Shown here piece after piece: positions 31,805 through 42,530 of a DNA stretch of 64,000 nt (its first letter is position 1; each line of letters starts with the position of its first letter). The stretch is taken from NCBI GenBank assembly GCA_023548195.1, contig JAJHZJ010000575.1, forward strand, positions 1,243,454 to 1,307,453, read 5' to 3'. Position numbers and translations under genes: made by a program. Below the pieces are notes generated by a model. The model saw only the letters and a list, made by a program, of their open reading frames with translations. It was not told the origin of the DNA and searched no databases. This stretch comes from Bettongia penicillata ogilbyi. Taxonomy: Eukaryota > Chordata > Mammalia > Diprotodontia > Potoroidae.

Positions 31805-31998
31805 TCATAAAAACATTTTACACATAGTTTTTTTTTTTCCTTTTGATACAACATCCTCAAGTACTATAGGCTTTTTATATTTTACAAATGAGAAAACTGA
31901 GGCTGGGGAAGATTAGGTAACTTCCATGTAGTCAAAATTTTTCAAACCTGGAGATTCCTGACTCTGAACTCAGCACCATTTCTACTAACTGTGCCTAA
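31805..31998 (-). mobile_element. MIR/THER-like SINE, antisense
   Basis: ttttacaaatgagaaaactg, aggctggggaagattaggta and cagcaccatttctactaact. Confidence 0.6.
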
Positions 31999-31999
31999 T

Positions 32000-32580
32000 T
32001 GAGGTAAATGCTTACATAAAGATATCAAAACCTTCCTCAACCTTGAAGGCTTACATAGTTCCAGGACAACGAAGAGATTAATGCTCTCTGAGCTCAAGGT
32101 TGAGAGGCAAAGAAAAGTACTTCCAAAATTACAGCATATCTAGGGACACCTGAGGTTTCCCCAGAAGAAAGAAAAGGAAGGAAATTGGAATTCCTGGACT
32201 TAGTTTGAGCTAGACCAAGACCAAATAAGGCTTGCCAGGACCATTCTCTACCAAAATGGGGCTCCCCTTCTACATAAGGTCTCACACTGTTGAGGAAGTC
32301 TTAGAATGTGGTCAGCCTCTGAACATGGTTGAGATTGGGGTGCCCTATATCTACTTAAACTCACCAAAAAGTCAGATAACACCTGCTAGGATTAGTCCTA
32401 CCCTGCCAACAGAGTTCAAAGAAGGCATTATGGGTTTTACCCCATTTACCGATGAGGAAACTAAGTTTCCTGCACATTTCAGGGGAAAGTTCACTGTTGC
32501 TGACTCCCATGCTATTCTGTGGAGGAAGCTAAATGAAAGAGGATGTAGATGGTGGGGCCCAAAATGCTTCTTCGTTGGGC
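32000..32580. other. Unrecognised stretch with a 132-codon frame
   Basis: The frame at 32232-32630 runs into the hAT-like element at 32583 and has no domain. It includes a MIR-like fragment (accccatttaccgatgagga) near 32438-32460. I do not call it a gene. Confidence 0.4.
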
Positions 32581-32582
32581 AG

Positions 32583-32735
32583 GAATTCTTAACCTGGGAG
32601 TCCTTGAACTTTTACAAAGATGTATTTTGAAAAATATATTTCAATAAAATTAGTTTTCCGCATTTTATCTTATACTTAATTTTATTCATAGGTTTCTTTA
32701 AACTGCCAAAAAGGTCCATGGCACCTGAACTAAAA
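32583..32735 (+). mobile_element. hAT-like non-autonomous DNA element, copy 2
   Basis: ggaattcttaacctgggagt opening, A/T-rich middle (atttcaataaaattagtttt), then aactgccaaaaaggtccatg. Colinear with 23951 and 38985. Confidence 0.55.
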
Positions 32736-33134
32736 GTTAGAAGTCAGGAGATGAAACACAATAACCTCCTGTTCTTAATCCTTCAGGTTTCACACATCTG
32801 GCCAGCCACCCTACTCCCTACTTCTTTTCTCCAGGTCACTGACACCCTGAAATAATGGCAAAGTGGAGAAAAGAAAACATAGAAAGAAAACATCTCTCCT
32901 GTTTGCCACGAGGAGAAATTTTTCAAGGCAACATATTCTTTTTTTCCCTGACTTTCCAGATGATTAAATGTCATCTGAAATCACTTTTGAAATTAGATGT
33001 TTTCCACATCTTCAAAGGTGAAGTGGCCAACCTGAGCTCTTTTTATGATATGGGTAAAATTGTCAATTTAGAATGATTCAGTAGTACTGTAGTTTTCACT
33101 CTTCTAAATTAATTTTATCCCAAATTGCTTTGTT
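32736..33134. other. Unrecognised stretch
   Basis: No repeat or coding signature seen. Confidence 0.4.
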
Positions 33135-33330
33135 TGATGTGGTAGCTTAATGGAAGTCAGAGTCAAGTTTTGTCCTTGTTGTTTTGGATTTAGTCGAGTA
33201 AGTTTCCTCCTGAGACTCAGTTGCTGTTTGTGGTAGTAGATTCCTCCCCCATCCTTAAAATGAAGGACTTGCACTAGATGATCTCAGAGGGCCCTTTCTG
33301 GTTGAAATATATGAAAATAAATCTATGAGA
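33135..33330 (+). mobile_element. MIR/THER-like SINE
   Basis: gaagtcagagtcaagttttg head, cctgagactcagttgctgtt core region, then gcactagatgatctcagagg. Confidence 0.5.
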
Positions 33331-33734
33331 TATCCCTGGTCTCTTCCTTCAGAAATACTACTTTTATTCTATAACAACTAGTATTATTTCAACATGCAAA
33401 CCAAATGAGAAACCAACACCTTCCATGAGTTTCTCTCATATTAACACAAATAGTGAATTTGATCCCGAGCGAAGTCTTTTGGATTAGTAGAGAGAGGGCA
33501 AGCCATGACACAAAGGCTCATGCATTTAGAACCTTCACCCAGCATTTCAGCCCTTTCAGACTTGGCCACTTCCTTCCTATCTTCTCAGTCATTAAGGTTC
33601 TTCTCATTGGAAACTATCGTTATTCATTCTTCCTTCATTTTCATCCAAAGTGGTTTTGTGGGCTCAGCTATGCGTCAGGGAGTGACGTTGAAATTCTCCA
33701 TTCTGGAAATGACTGTAAAGAATACAGAGAAAAA
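33331..33734. other. Single-copy stretch
   Basis: Two overlapping plus-strand frames (33453-33752, 33505-33777) without recognisable domains. No repeat text. Confidence 0.4.
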
Positions 33735-34095
33735 ATGGGGTTACTTAAGTAAACTGATACAGAGCAAAGAAAACTGATTCGTGCAAATAACATTCATTGA
33801 CAAGAATCAAAAATGGAGTGTAATAACCCTAACCAAAACTGAATACTGGGTAATTATAATGACCAAACTTGACTCCCATGAAGAGTTATATGAGAATATT
33901 TGTGCACCCCATTTTTTTAGAGTTGGGAGACTGTGGAAGTGAGCCACTGCATATAACATCATACTTGGTTCATTTGTGATTGAGTTTTGCTAAGCTATTT
34001 TTTCCCTCTATTTTTTCATTCTTTGTTTCTAAAGGATGAACTTCTGAGGGATATATATGGGGAATGGAGAATTGTTTGAAAAGAAAAGGTATCAA
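33735..34095 (+). mobile_element. LINE (probably L1) 3' end, another subfamily
   Basis: aaactgatacagagcaaaga, actgaatactgggtaattat, agttgggagactgtggaagt and gatgaacttctgagggatat follow a recurrent marsupial LINE 3' end distinct from those at 1 and 28600. Confidence 0.55.
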
Positions 34096-34435
34096 TCATT
34101 TTTGTAAACTGTTATTTTCCAATTCCAACTTAGAGTCTTTGTCTTCTGATCTGAGACTTGTCATTTACCCTGCAAGAAAGTGTCAGCTTATATCTATGGC
34201 TAACATAGGCCATAGACAAATTGTCAATGGGAACCCCAATAAATATCCAGCACATTCAAGGTGAAAAGTCTGCCTTTGGTCATTGATTGAAATCATTTCA
34301 AGTGATATCTTCCCATTGTGCTAAATGATGAATTTCTAAGTTTATGATTTATTGTAAACTTTTTAAATGCTTATTATTGATAAATAAACCTAGCTATAAT
34401 TTACTTGCACAAATCCAAAAAACATAGCAGTGCAA
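34096..34435. other. Unrecognised AT-rich stretch
   Basis: No repeat family or coding signature recognised. Confidence 0.4.
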
Positions 34436-34439
34436 TTTA

Positions 34440-34615
34440 AAAAATGACAGTTAACCTTTGCATAATTCTTTAAAGTTACAAAGCCCTTGACATCAGGCTC
34501 TCATGTGATCTTTACAACAAGTAGGTGCTGGGGTAGGTGTTATCATTAACCCCTTTTTGCAGAAGTGTCCCACTGAAATCCTGTTATCAACTGCACCATC
34601 TAGGTGTCTCAAGAA
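34440..34615 (-). mobile_element. MIR-type SINE, antisense, with internal deletion
   Basis: ataattctttaaagttacaa and atgtgatctttacaacaagt are the 3' half. After cctttttgcagaagtg it jumps to the head complement (actgcaccatctaggtgtct), so the middle is lost. Confidence 0.6.
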
Positions 34616-34734
34616 AAACACTAAAACTTTGATGCGCAAAGACATCTATAATTTCCTTGGTGGAGAAACTCTTTCCATCAGGGAGGACACTCTTCATATC
34701 ATAATGCATGATTTCAGTGGCCCTCCAATCATCT

Positions 34735-36340
34735 GGTATCAGTCAGCAAGCATTTATTAAGCACCTACTATGTACCAGTCACTGGGCTAAGCACTAAGGA
34801 TACCAAAAAAGACTGAAAGCAATCACTGAACTCAAGGATCTCACAGTCTAATGGGGGTGACAAGATACAAACATCGTTGTAAGAAGAGGATAGATGTGGG
34901 TAAATTGGAGATAAGGAAAGAGGGAAGGTACAAAGATTAAGGTGTACTGGGAAAGTCTCCTTATAGAAGGTGGGGTGTTAGCTAAGACTTGAAGGGAGCC
35001 AGAAGATATGAGAAAAGTAGAGGAAGGAAAAAATCCCTAGCATAGGCCAGAGCTCAGCATCAAGAGAAGTTCAAGGACCAGCAAGGAGACCAGCATCACA
35101 GAGTACATAGAAGAGTGGAAGGTATAAAGGCACAGGAAAGGAAAGAAGGGGACATGTTATGGAAGCTTTAAAAGCCAAACCAAGGATTTTATATTTGATT
35201 CTGGATGTGATAGGGAATCACTGGAAATAGGATGGTGATAGGATCATACTTGCACAATTTGACAGCTTAGTGGAGGATGGATTGCAGGGATAGATAGACT
35301 TGAGGCAGGGAGACCAACCAACAGACTATTGAAATGGGCCAGGCAGGAGGTGATGAGAACCATGATGGTAGCAGTGCCAGAGGAGAGAAGGGGGCATATA
35401 GAGGAGATATTATGAAAGTAGAAACAACAGTATTTGGCAACTGACTGGACATGGTGGGGAGATGAAAGAGAGTGAGGGTTCTCAAGGACAACACTGAGGT
35501 TTTGAGCCTGAGTCACTGGGAGGATAATGGTGCCTTCCAGAGCAGTATGGGATTCGGGAAAGGTGGCAGGTTTGCAGAGAAAGAAAACAATTTCATTTTT
35601 GGAAATGTTGACTTTAAGATGTCTATTAGATAGTCAGTTCAAGATGCCCATGTGGAGATGTGAGATGGTAGGGTGTTTGGTAGGAAGTATCAAAATATAT
35701 GTTGAAGAACTGTCCCACAAAGTCAGAAGTTAAGGATGAAAGATTGAACCAAGCACCAGACTCATGGGAGAAGGAAAGAGTTTATCCTTGATGTCAGTAG
35801 ACTACAGTTACCAGAATCTTGACTGAGTGATGAATATTCATTGAATGAACTTCAAAGGAAGGGAGTTAGCAAGTCCTGGCAGTAAAGGGAAAGCCTGGCA
35901 GGGTCAGTGGGGAGTGAATTTCAGCTCCCTGACCCTGACCAGTGAGTTGCCCATATGAGTACAAGTGCTGGAAACATAGGCAGGCAAGCTGGGTCATGAG
36001 GTAAGGAACAGGTCCCAGTGAGTATAAAAAGATGGAAGGAGCAATAAAGGAAATTATTTAAAATGAAACTTGGTTTGTTACATATGGAGGAGGCATTCCA
36101 GAGACAATAGTGGAAAGGGTGGATAGTTTTAGAGTAGAATGTTGATTAGGTTGGGTTGATGGGGTTGAAAATAAGGAAGTGGTCTGTTAGGGACTGAGAA
36201 TAGGATTTGAACAATAGCAGCCAGAGGTTTGGAATCTTTGGGATGGGGAGGGAATGATGGACTGGGATTATGCTAATCATTGAGGAATAAGTGTAGGTAG
36301 GGGTTCAGCCTAGGAATGAGGTGGTCCATGTTCATCTGGT
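34735..36340 (-). mobile_element. Long L2 LINE, antisense
   Basis: About 1.1 kb reads continuously in reverse: 3' end (gcatttattaagcacctact), ORF text (gtgttagctaagacttgaag; ggattttatatttgattctg; aggatggattgcagggatag; gaccaaccaacagactattg). The distal part after about 35870 is less certain and may contain an insertion at 35870-36060. No open frame on the minus strand. Confidence 0.75.
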
Positions 36341-36499
36341 GGCTAAACTTTCTGTTATAATGGGGATTTGGTGTGTGCCGAGACCACCTAAGATGAAATC
36401 CCCCATGTGCAAGATCCTGGAAGGCTTGTTTCTGACAGGCCAGAGAACTGGGCATTTGTGGACATTTTACATTGGCCTACTACGTGACTGGGAGCAAAT

Positions 36500-37550
36500 T
36501 TTTTCAATTAGTTACGCAGTCAGAACTGTCTGCCCAGACAGAACTGTCTGTGCCTGACTGAACACTACTGAAGCCTTTGCTGCATTCCTGCAGGAGGGTG
36601 AAGATTTTCATTTACACCGTGTGATAATGAGAGAGGGTCTAAGGGCCACCTCCTTCCTCTCTTCCCCTCCTTAAACCACATGCCTGAGAAACATGCCTAA
36701 GGTTTTGGCCTCTGTGTTACCCTTTTCTCCCTGGGCTGCAGGAAGTATAGTGTTTGATCTGCTCCAAGACTCAAGCCTTGGGGAACCAAGAATACAAGAA
36801 TCCAGGCTGAGCAGTGTGGTTAGTCCAACACCAAGATCCTGAGGACTTGAGTTTGGTGGGACTAATGCTTTGTAGGGTCAGGATCCAAGACCAGTCCTCT
36901 CTTATGACTCCTCTCCTTTTACTATCAGGAGACACCCTGTTTTCCAGAGCTAAGGCCCAGCAAGCAAGCTGTGCTCTGGGCTTGGCATAACAACAGTCCT
37001 TTGGGCTCACCCCCTGGATGAGCAAGATGGAACTAAATCACTGGCCCCTGCAGATCCGGCCACAAAGCCCAGCCATGAAGAGACTTTTTGTCACAGACAA
37101 CCTTGCCTCATGGCAGCTGCTGTGCTTAATTACTCCTACACTACATTGTGTCACAAATGTATAAATCAAGGTTTAGCCCCACTGCCTCAGGTCCCCTGTG
37201 AGGGGAGACCCCACACATGTGACTAACTTCTCTACCCCAAAAGCATAAAGAAAGCTTTTTACTTCAGACCTGTGTGAGCACTTTGGTTTTTGGGGAGGTA
37301 ACAATGGTTGCAAAACTTCTGTGACTCTTTGGTCGCCAGAGCTGACAGTAGCAACTGAGCTAAATTACGAGCCTGGTTAATGGCACTGCCTAAGGAGGGC
37401 ATTTTACCCCCCTCCCCAATGTTGGGGGAAATATCTGTGGACTTGTTCTTGATATAACTTTGAAGTAAACATCCCTTTATAAAAGAGATACTCTTATACT
37501 AAGTCCTTAAATGGAACTGGGGTGCTAGTCATTTGTCCCTTAAAAATGTG
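36500..37550 (+). mobile_element. Endogenous retrovirus LTR, left edge uncertain
   Basis: The right end reads ...gtggtggcaca at about 37544-37554, directly followed by a primer-binding-site-like segment. Inside are a TATA-like gtataaatca at 37159-37168 and a possible poly(A) signal cataaag at 37242-37248, in LTR order U3-R-U5. The left edge could not be fixed and no target duplication was found. The copy is degenerate. Confidence 0.5.
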
Positions 37551-37930
37551 GTGGCACAATTGGTGGGGGCTCAAGCCAATGGTAAAGAATGCCAGAAATG
37601 GGTATGCCAGAAAACCCTGGGGGACAGGAGGAGGATAAAACGTAACAGGCTTGGCCCTCAGATAATAGGGGTTATGTTGCACTGTGGTGACCCCTCTTGA
37701 GCTTAGCCAGGACAGCTGTGCATTAAGTGTGCAGATTGACTCAAGCTTTTCCAGTTGGGCAGGATGGGACTTAGTTTATGGGTCTCCTGCCAAAACAATC
37801 CCACTCCCTGCTATTCATTCTTAGATAGCAGAGCCCTAAGGCCCTTCTTCCCCTGTGCTGCTCCTGCTTCTCTAGATCGCTTCAGCTCATCCAAACGCTT
37901 TCTCTGAAATCAGGAGGCCCAGAGTAGAAT
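37551..37930 (+). mobile_element. ERV leader remnant with proline-type primer binding site
   Basis: After the LTR end comes a short spacer and TGGGGGCTC at about 37562-37570, identical to the first nine bases of the tRNA-Pro primer-binding site used by gammaretrovirus-like ERV1 elements. The match then fades. No gag frame remains; the leader is short and decayed. Confidence 0.45.
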
Positions 37931-38089
37931 GCTACACTCCAAAAGCCATCTGATCAAAACAATACTTGTAATTAAAGTATTATTTATCATTTCAAAACTG
38001 GACTTTGTTGTATTGAGTCCATATTAGTGAAATGGTTTAGAATTTAGTAAAAGTAGAATTTGTTTAGTTTTGTTTGTTTTAAAGCTCTG

Positions 38090-38215
38090 AATCACACACA
38101 CATATATGTGCATATGTATATGTATATTTGTATGTATGTATGTATGTATGTATGTATGTATGTATGTATACACACTCCCCTATATAAATAGATACATATG
38201 TGTATATATATTTTT
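38090..38215. repeat. (TATG)n microsatellite
   Basis: Regular gtat units at about 38128-38170, flanked by TA/CA-rich sequence and a T run. Confidence 0.9.
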
Positions 38216-38249
38216 TTTAATTGGGCTATTGGGTCTGCCAAATGAAAAC

Positions 38250-38385
38250 AGTTCTGGGCTTGGAGTCAGACAATTTAGAATCAAAAACTTGACACTGTCA
38301 CTTAATATCTGTGTGACCATGGCCAAGTCACTGGATCTCAGTTTCCTCATTTTTAGTTGAGAGAATTGGACCAGATAACCACTAT
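38250..38385 (+). mobile_element. MIR-type SINE
   Basis: tctgggcttggagtcagaca, tctgtgtgaccatggccaag and tcagtttcctcatttttagt. Confidence 0.7.
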
Positions 38386-38401
38386 AGTTCATACATGCAC
38401 G

Positions 38402-38436
38402 TCTGTGTATGTGTATGTGTGTGTGTGTGTGTGTGT
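38402..38436. repeat. (TG)n microsatellite
   Basis: Alternating TG units in the short space before an L2 fragment. Confidence 0.9.
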
Positions 38437-38500
38437 AAGTATTTGCAATGCTGTGCTCGTCCCTCAGTCCTAGTACTTTTCCTCTGAGATTATCTCCCAT
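38437..38500 (+). mobile_element. L2 LINE fragment left of a SINE
   Basis: cttttcctctgagattatct fits the L2 text that resumes (gtacagaattgtttgcacat) right of the SINE at 38827. Confidence 0.5.
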
Positions 38501-38816
38501 TTAGGGCAGCTAGGTGGTGCAGTGGATAGAACAACAGTGCAGGATTCAGGAGGACCTGAGTTCAAATCTCACCTCAGACACTGGACACTCACTAGCTGTG
38601 TGACCTTGGGCAAGTCACTTAACCCCACTTGCCTCATCCTAGGTCATCTCCAGTCATCCTGATGAATATCTGGTCACTGGATTCAGATGGTAATGGAGGA
38701 GAAATGAGGCTGGTGACCTGCATAGCCCTCCCTCACTCAAAACAAAGTCAAGTGCAAGTCATGTCATTATTTCTCTGATGGCATGGTCTTCTTTGGCAAT
38801 GAAGGACAACCACACA
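38501..38816 (+). mobile_element. Full-length tRNA-headed SINE (gatgaatatctgg-tail type) with target duplication
   Basis: Intact order: agggcagctaggtggtgcag, gagttcaaatctcacctcag (B box), gctgtgtgaccttgggcaag, then cctgatgaatatctggtcac and gtcaagtgcaagtcatgtca, ending ggcaatgaaggac. TATCTCCCAT is duplicated at 38491-38500 and 38817-38826. Confidence 0.93.
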
Positions 38817-38826
38817 TATCTCCCAT

Positions 38827-38975
38827 GTGTGTACAGAATTGTTTGCACATGTTTGTACATGTTGCTTCTCCAGTTCCTCGAGGAAAAAGGATCTTCTTTT
38901 ACCTTTCTTTGTATCTTCAATCATTAGCACAGTGCCCAACACACAGAAGGAACTTAACAAATGCACATTGACTTC
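38827..38975 (+). mobile_element. L2 LINE 3' end right of the SINE
   Basis: ttagcacagtgcccaacaca and cagaaggaacttaacaaatg close the L2 interrupted at 38500. Confidence 0.7.
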
Positions 38976-38984
38976 TCAGTGCAT

Positions 38985-39215
38985 TGCAAAACCATTTAAC
39001 CTAGGGTCTGTGATTTTCTTTTAATTTCAATAACAATTTCAATGTATTTGGTTTTCTTTGTAATCTTATGGTAAACTCAGTATGGCAAAAATGGTGACCA
39101 CAATGCATTTAAAAACATTATTCTGAGGACAGGAGGGGATCCACAGGTTTTAGTAGAACTCTAAAGGAGTTCACACATGACACACACAAAGTAATGCACC
39201 CCTGCTCTCAAGGCC
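38985..39215 (+). mobile_element. hAT-like non-autonomous DNA element, copy 3
   Basis: ccatttaacctagggtctgt opening, ttggttttctttgtaatctt, gcatttaaaaacattattct and aggggatccacaggtttta, ending near cacccctg. The longest of the three copies. Confidence 0.55.
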
Positions 39216-39229
39216 TATAGAGACTGGGC

Positions 39230-39390
39230 CATAGGTGGAGAACCTAGACCTCAAGGCCACATGTGGCCCTTTGACTGAATACAAACTTCACAGAACAAAT
39301 TCTCTCAGTAAAAGGAACTCAGTCAAAAGGCCCCACCCAAGGACCTAGAGGGCCACATGTGGCCTCTAGGCTGTAAGTTTCCCACCCCTG
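39230..39390. mobile_element. hAT-type MITE with inverted termini and 8-bp target duplication
   Basis: Two inverted halves share ggccacatgtggcc (left, about 39260-39273; right, about 39350-39363), with termini aggtggagaacct and gtttcccacccctg. Flanks GACTGGGC (39222-39229) and GACTGAGC (39391-39398) form a 7/8 match, the 8-bp duplication length of hAT elements. Non-coding. Confidence 0.8.
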
Positions 39391-39399
39391 GACTGAGCA

Positions 39400-40210
39400 A
39401 AGGAATCAAGAAACAGAAACCAAGATGGTGGCACCACTGGTGACTTCTATACTTGAACTCTGTATCTGTTCTTTACTCTCACAAATAAATAAAAACTTTA
39501 CTCTCACAAGTATTTCAATAAAAACGTGGATTAAGTCAGGTGTCATGGAAACTTACATAGGTTTACCTTGTCATTAGAAAATGTATTAAGCCTTGTATAG
39601 AAGGAATTGGATTCTAACGTATGAAAACCCTTTTTATGAGCAAAACCAGCCCTACTGTCCTGATATCTTTTGTCCCTTTAGGGACAAGAAATCTTGTCTG
39701 TCAAACTTTTCTTTTTTCTGAATAATTAATATGTTACAGATAATACATTTCATGTCTTTGCCCTTCTCTTCCTTCTTTTAATATTAGTAAATTCTGTGGC
39801 TAAAACACTGCCCTTACTAAAGCCCAAATGATGTGAGTAACAGAAAATCTGGACTCTCACATGGCTTAATGAGTTCTTGAATGGATGTTTTAAAAGCTAA
39901 GATTTACTGAAGCAGAATTTGACACATTTGCATGAAATTATCTTCTTTAGCAGCAAAGATAAATACTGAAGAGTGGCCTTGAGTCTTTTGCTATCATATA
40001 CCGGGTTAATGTTTCTTTAATGAAATCAAATCATTAAGATAATGAAACTAAAGAGATAGAGTAAATCAGTGAGGGCAAAGTCACTTAACCTTAGATCATC
40101 CTGCATATAATAGCTCAGAACAATAAACTAATCTTTGTCAATGGAGCCTCTCTGAAGTTCTTAATGCTTATAGATAAATCATCTTTTGTAATTAAATATT
40201 ACCTGGCTCT
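39400..40210. other. Unrecognised AT-rich stretch
   Basis: No gene. Holds an 18-bp inverted repeat at 39670-39687 (TTGTCCCT and AGGGACAA around TT) and an octamer ATTTGCAT at 39926-39933. 39900-40090 is a candidate conserved block. Confidence 0.4.
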
Positions 40211-40215
40211 TCCCT

Positions 40216-40384
40216 AAAGGAAGGAAGGAAGGAAGGAAGGAAGGAAGGAAGGAAGGAAGGAAGGAAGGAAGGAAGGAAGGAAGGAAGGAAGGAAGGAAGG
40301 AAGGAAGGAGGGAAGGAAGGAAGGAAGGAGGGAGGGAGGAAGGAAAGGAGGGAGGGAGGAAGGAAGGAAGGAAGGAAAGAAGAG
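40216..40384. repeat. (GGAA)n microsatellite
   Basis: About 160 bases of ggaa units with gggagg interruptions towards the right end. The minus strand yields a Leu-Pro-Ser-Phe repeat frame that is not a gene. Confidence 0.95.
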
Positions 40385-40712
40385 TAAATATCACTATAGC
40401 ATTATTGCAGGATGTTCCTCTTTTCTGGTGGAGAAGAAGAGGAAGCACATGAACTTACATCCTCCACAAACACTGGTCGCTATGATCACTATTGTGTTAT
40501 TAGATCCATTTACTTTACCAAGATTGTAGGAAGGTGGAGAGAGCCAGCCCCCCCAGTTCCATCATCTCCAGGAGTGTCAGACCAGGAGAAAAACGACAAA
40601 TGAAATAGACAACTTTCTGCACAAAATATAATTATCACTTTTCCTTATGGCCCCAGACACACAAAAACCTTTGCAGGGCCCCTTCAGAGGCTATTTATGA
40701 AAGTTTTGGTGG
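40385..40712. other. Unrecognised stretch
   Basis: No repeat or coding signature. Confidence 0.4.
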
Positions 40713-40714
40713 AG

Positions 40715-40900
40715 GAGGACTGATGCTCTGGATGGAGCTCTGGATTTGGACTCAAGAAGGCCTGACTTTTTATCCAGTCTCAGATACTTACCTAGCTGTG
40801 TGACTCTGGGCCAGTCATTTAACTTCAGTTCCTTCACCTTTAAAATAAAGGGAATAGACTCAGTGACTTCCAAAGTTCCTTCCAGATCCAGTCCATTCTC
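40715..40900 (+). mobile_element. MIR/THER-like SINE
   Basis: gagctctggatttggactca, gctgtgtgactctgggccag and ccttcacctttaaaataaag core, then tccaaagttccttccagatc. Confidence 0.7.
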
Positions 40901-40904
40901 ACAG

Positions 40905-41550
40905 TACCTCCTCCTTGATACTGCTCTCTCTGGGTTTATGGGGGACACTGCTTCCTTCTGGTTCTCTTCCTACACATCTGACTTCTTCCAGGTCATGCCA
41001 GCTAATGGTGGGGGTCCCCGATAGCTGTGTCCTGGGTTCTTTTCTCTTCTCTCTCTACTAATTAGTTTGGTAATCTCTTCAGCTCTCATGGAATAAATTA
41101 TCTTGATGGAAATGACTTCCAGATCTCCTTAAGGAGTTCTACCCCTAACCTCTAGTCTTGCACGTTAGACATTTTAAACTCAACACGTCCAAAAATGAAC
41201 TTGTCGTCTTTGCCACCAAATCCTCTTATCTTCCTAATGCCTCTCTTACTGTCAAGGTCACCACCATCCTCTAAGTCACCCAGGCTTCCAAATTTGGACT
41301 CATCCTTGAAATTCATCACATCACCTGCCATCTCCAATCAGGTCCCATTCATCGTAGTCCCATGACGTTATATGCCTTTCTTTCCCTCTCTGACACTGCC
41401 ACCACTCTTGTGAAGGTTCTCATCACCTTCTGCCTATACTTTTTGGCCTTCTTGCCTCCCCACTGAAACACATTCTCTACTCAGTGATCACAGGGGTCTT
41501 TCTAAATCACAATCCTATCTATGGCATTCCCCTATTTAAGAAACATCCCA
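40905..41550 (+). mobile_element. Long L2 LINE, left part
   Basis: Reads the L2 ORF in order: ttctcttctctctctactaa, gacattttaaactcaacacg, aagtcacccaggcttccaaa, ctgacactgccaccactctt, tggcattcccctatttaaga. With 42048-42530 it is the longest plus-strand L2 here. Stops and frameshifts throughout. Confidence 0.82.
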
Positions 41551-42047
41551 CCATAAGAAATGATGAACAAGAAGACTTCAGGGAGGCCTGGAAGGACTTA
41601 TATGATCTGATGCTGAGTGAAAGGAGCAGAACCAGGAGAACTTTGTGCACAGCAACGACCACAGTGTATGAGAGTTTTTCTGGTAGATTTGGAACTTTGT
41701 AATAATGTAAGAACTTAAAAAAAATATTCCAATGGTTTTCTAAGGCGAAATGCCTTCCACATTCAGAGAAAGAACTATGGAATTCATTCACAGAATATAG
41801 CAGATCGTGTGTGTGTGTGTGTGTGTGTGTGTATTATGTTTTGATTTTTTATATGATTTCTTTCATTTATTTTAATTCGTCTACATAGCATGACTATAGT
41901 GAAAATGTATTCAATAGGAAAGTAAATGTAGATTCTATATAGAATTGTATGCCCTCTTGGGGAGGGAGAGGGTGGAGGGGGTAGGTGTGGGGGCTAAAAA
42001 TCTAAGTTTTATGGTACTGATTGTAGAATATTTAAAAAAATAAAAAA
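41551..42047 (+). mobile_element. L1 LINE 3' end inserted in L2, with target duplication
   Basis: ataagaaatgatgaacaaga, gatctgatgctgagtgaaag, a TG microsatellite at about 41806-41832, ggggagggagagggtggagg and an A-rich tail. AAGAAACATCCCA (41538-41550) and AAGAAACATCCA (42048-42059) are the target duplication. Severely 5'-truncated; the same subfamily as the copy at position 1. Confidence 0.92.
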
Positions 42048-42530
42048 AAGAAACATCCATGATTCCTTATTGCTTCCTGTATCAAATATAAAATCTTAGG
42101 TTCAGTCTTTCATAACCTGGTTGCTTCCTACTTTACATTATTCTAATATCTTTCTCCCACTGGCATGCTTTGTGATCCAATAACACTAGCTCCCTTGCTC
42201 TTCCTTGCACAAGACCATCTATACTCCAACTCTGTGCATTTTGTCCTGGCTACCTTCCATGCCTGGTCTTTCTCCCTCCTTATCTTCACCCCCAGGCTTT
42301 CCTGGCTCTCTTCGAGTCTGAACTCAAATCCTACCTTTCACAAGAAACCTTTCTCAATCCCTGAATGCTCATGCCTTCCCTCTGAGATTACCTTCCAATT
42401 CATCCTGTATCTATCTTGTTGCTACATAATTGATATCCTTATTAAGATTACAGACTCAAGGATTTTTTTTAACCTTTCATTGTATGCTCAGCCCTTGTCT
42501 GAGTGACTAACATAGGAGTCATGAGTTGAT
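42048..42530 (+). mobile_element. Long L2 LINE, right part and 3' end
   Basis: Resumes atgattccttattgcttcct, then gcatgctttgtgatccaata, tctgaactcaaatcctacct, ending near tgtatgctcagcccttgtct. Confidence 0.8.

Noticed and set aside
32232..32630. 132-codon open frame
   Set aside because: It spans a MIR-like fragment and enters a hAT-like element at 32583; no recognisable domain or splice context.
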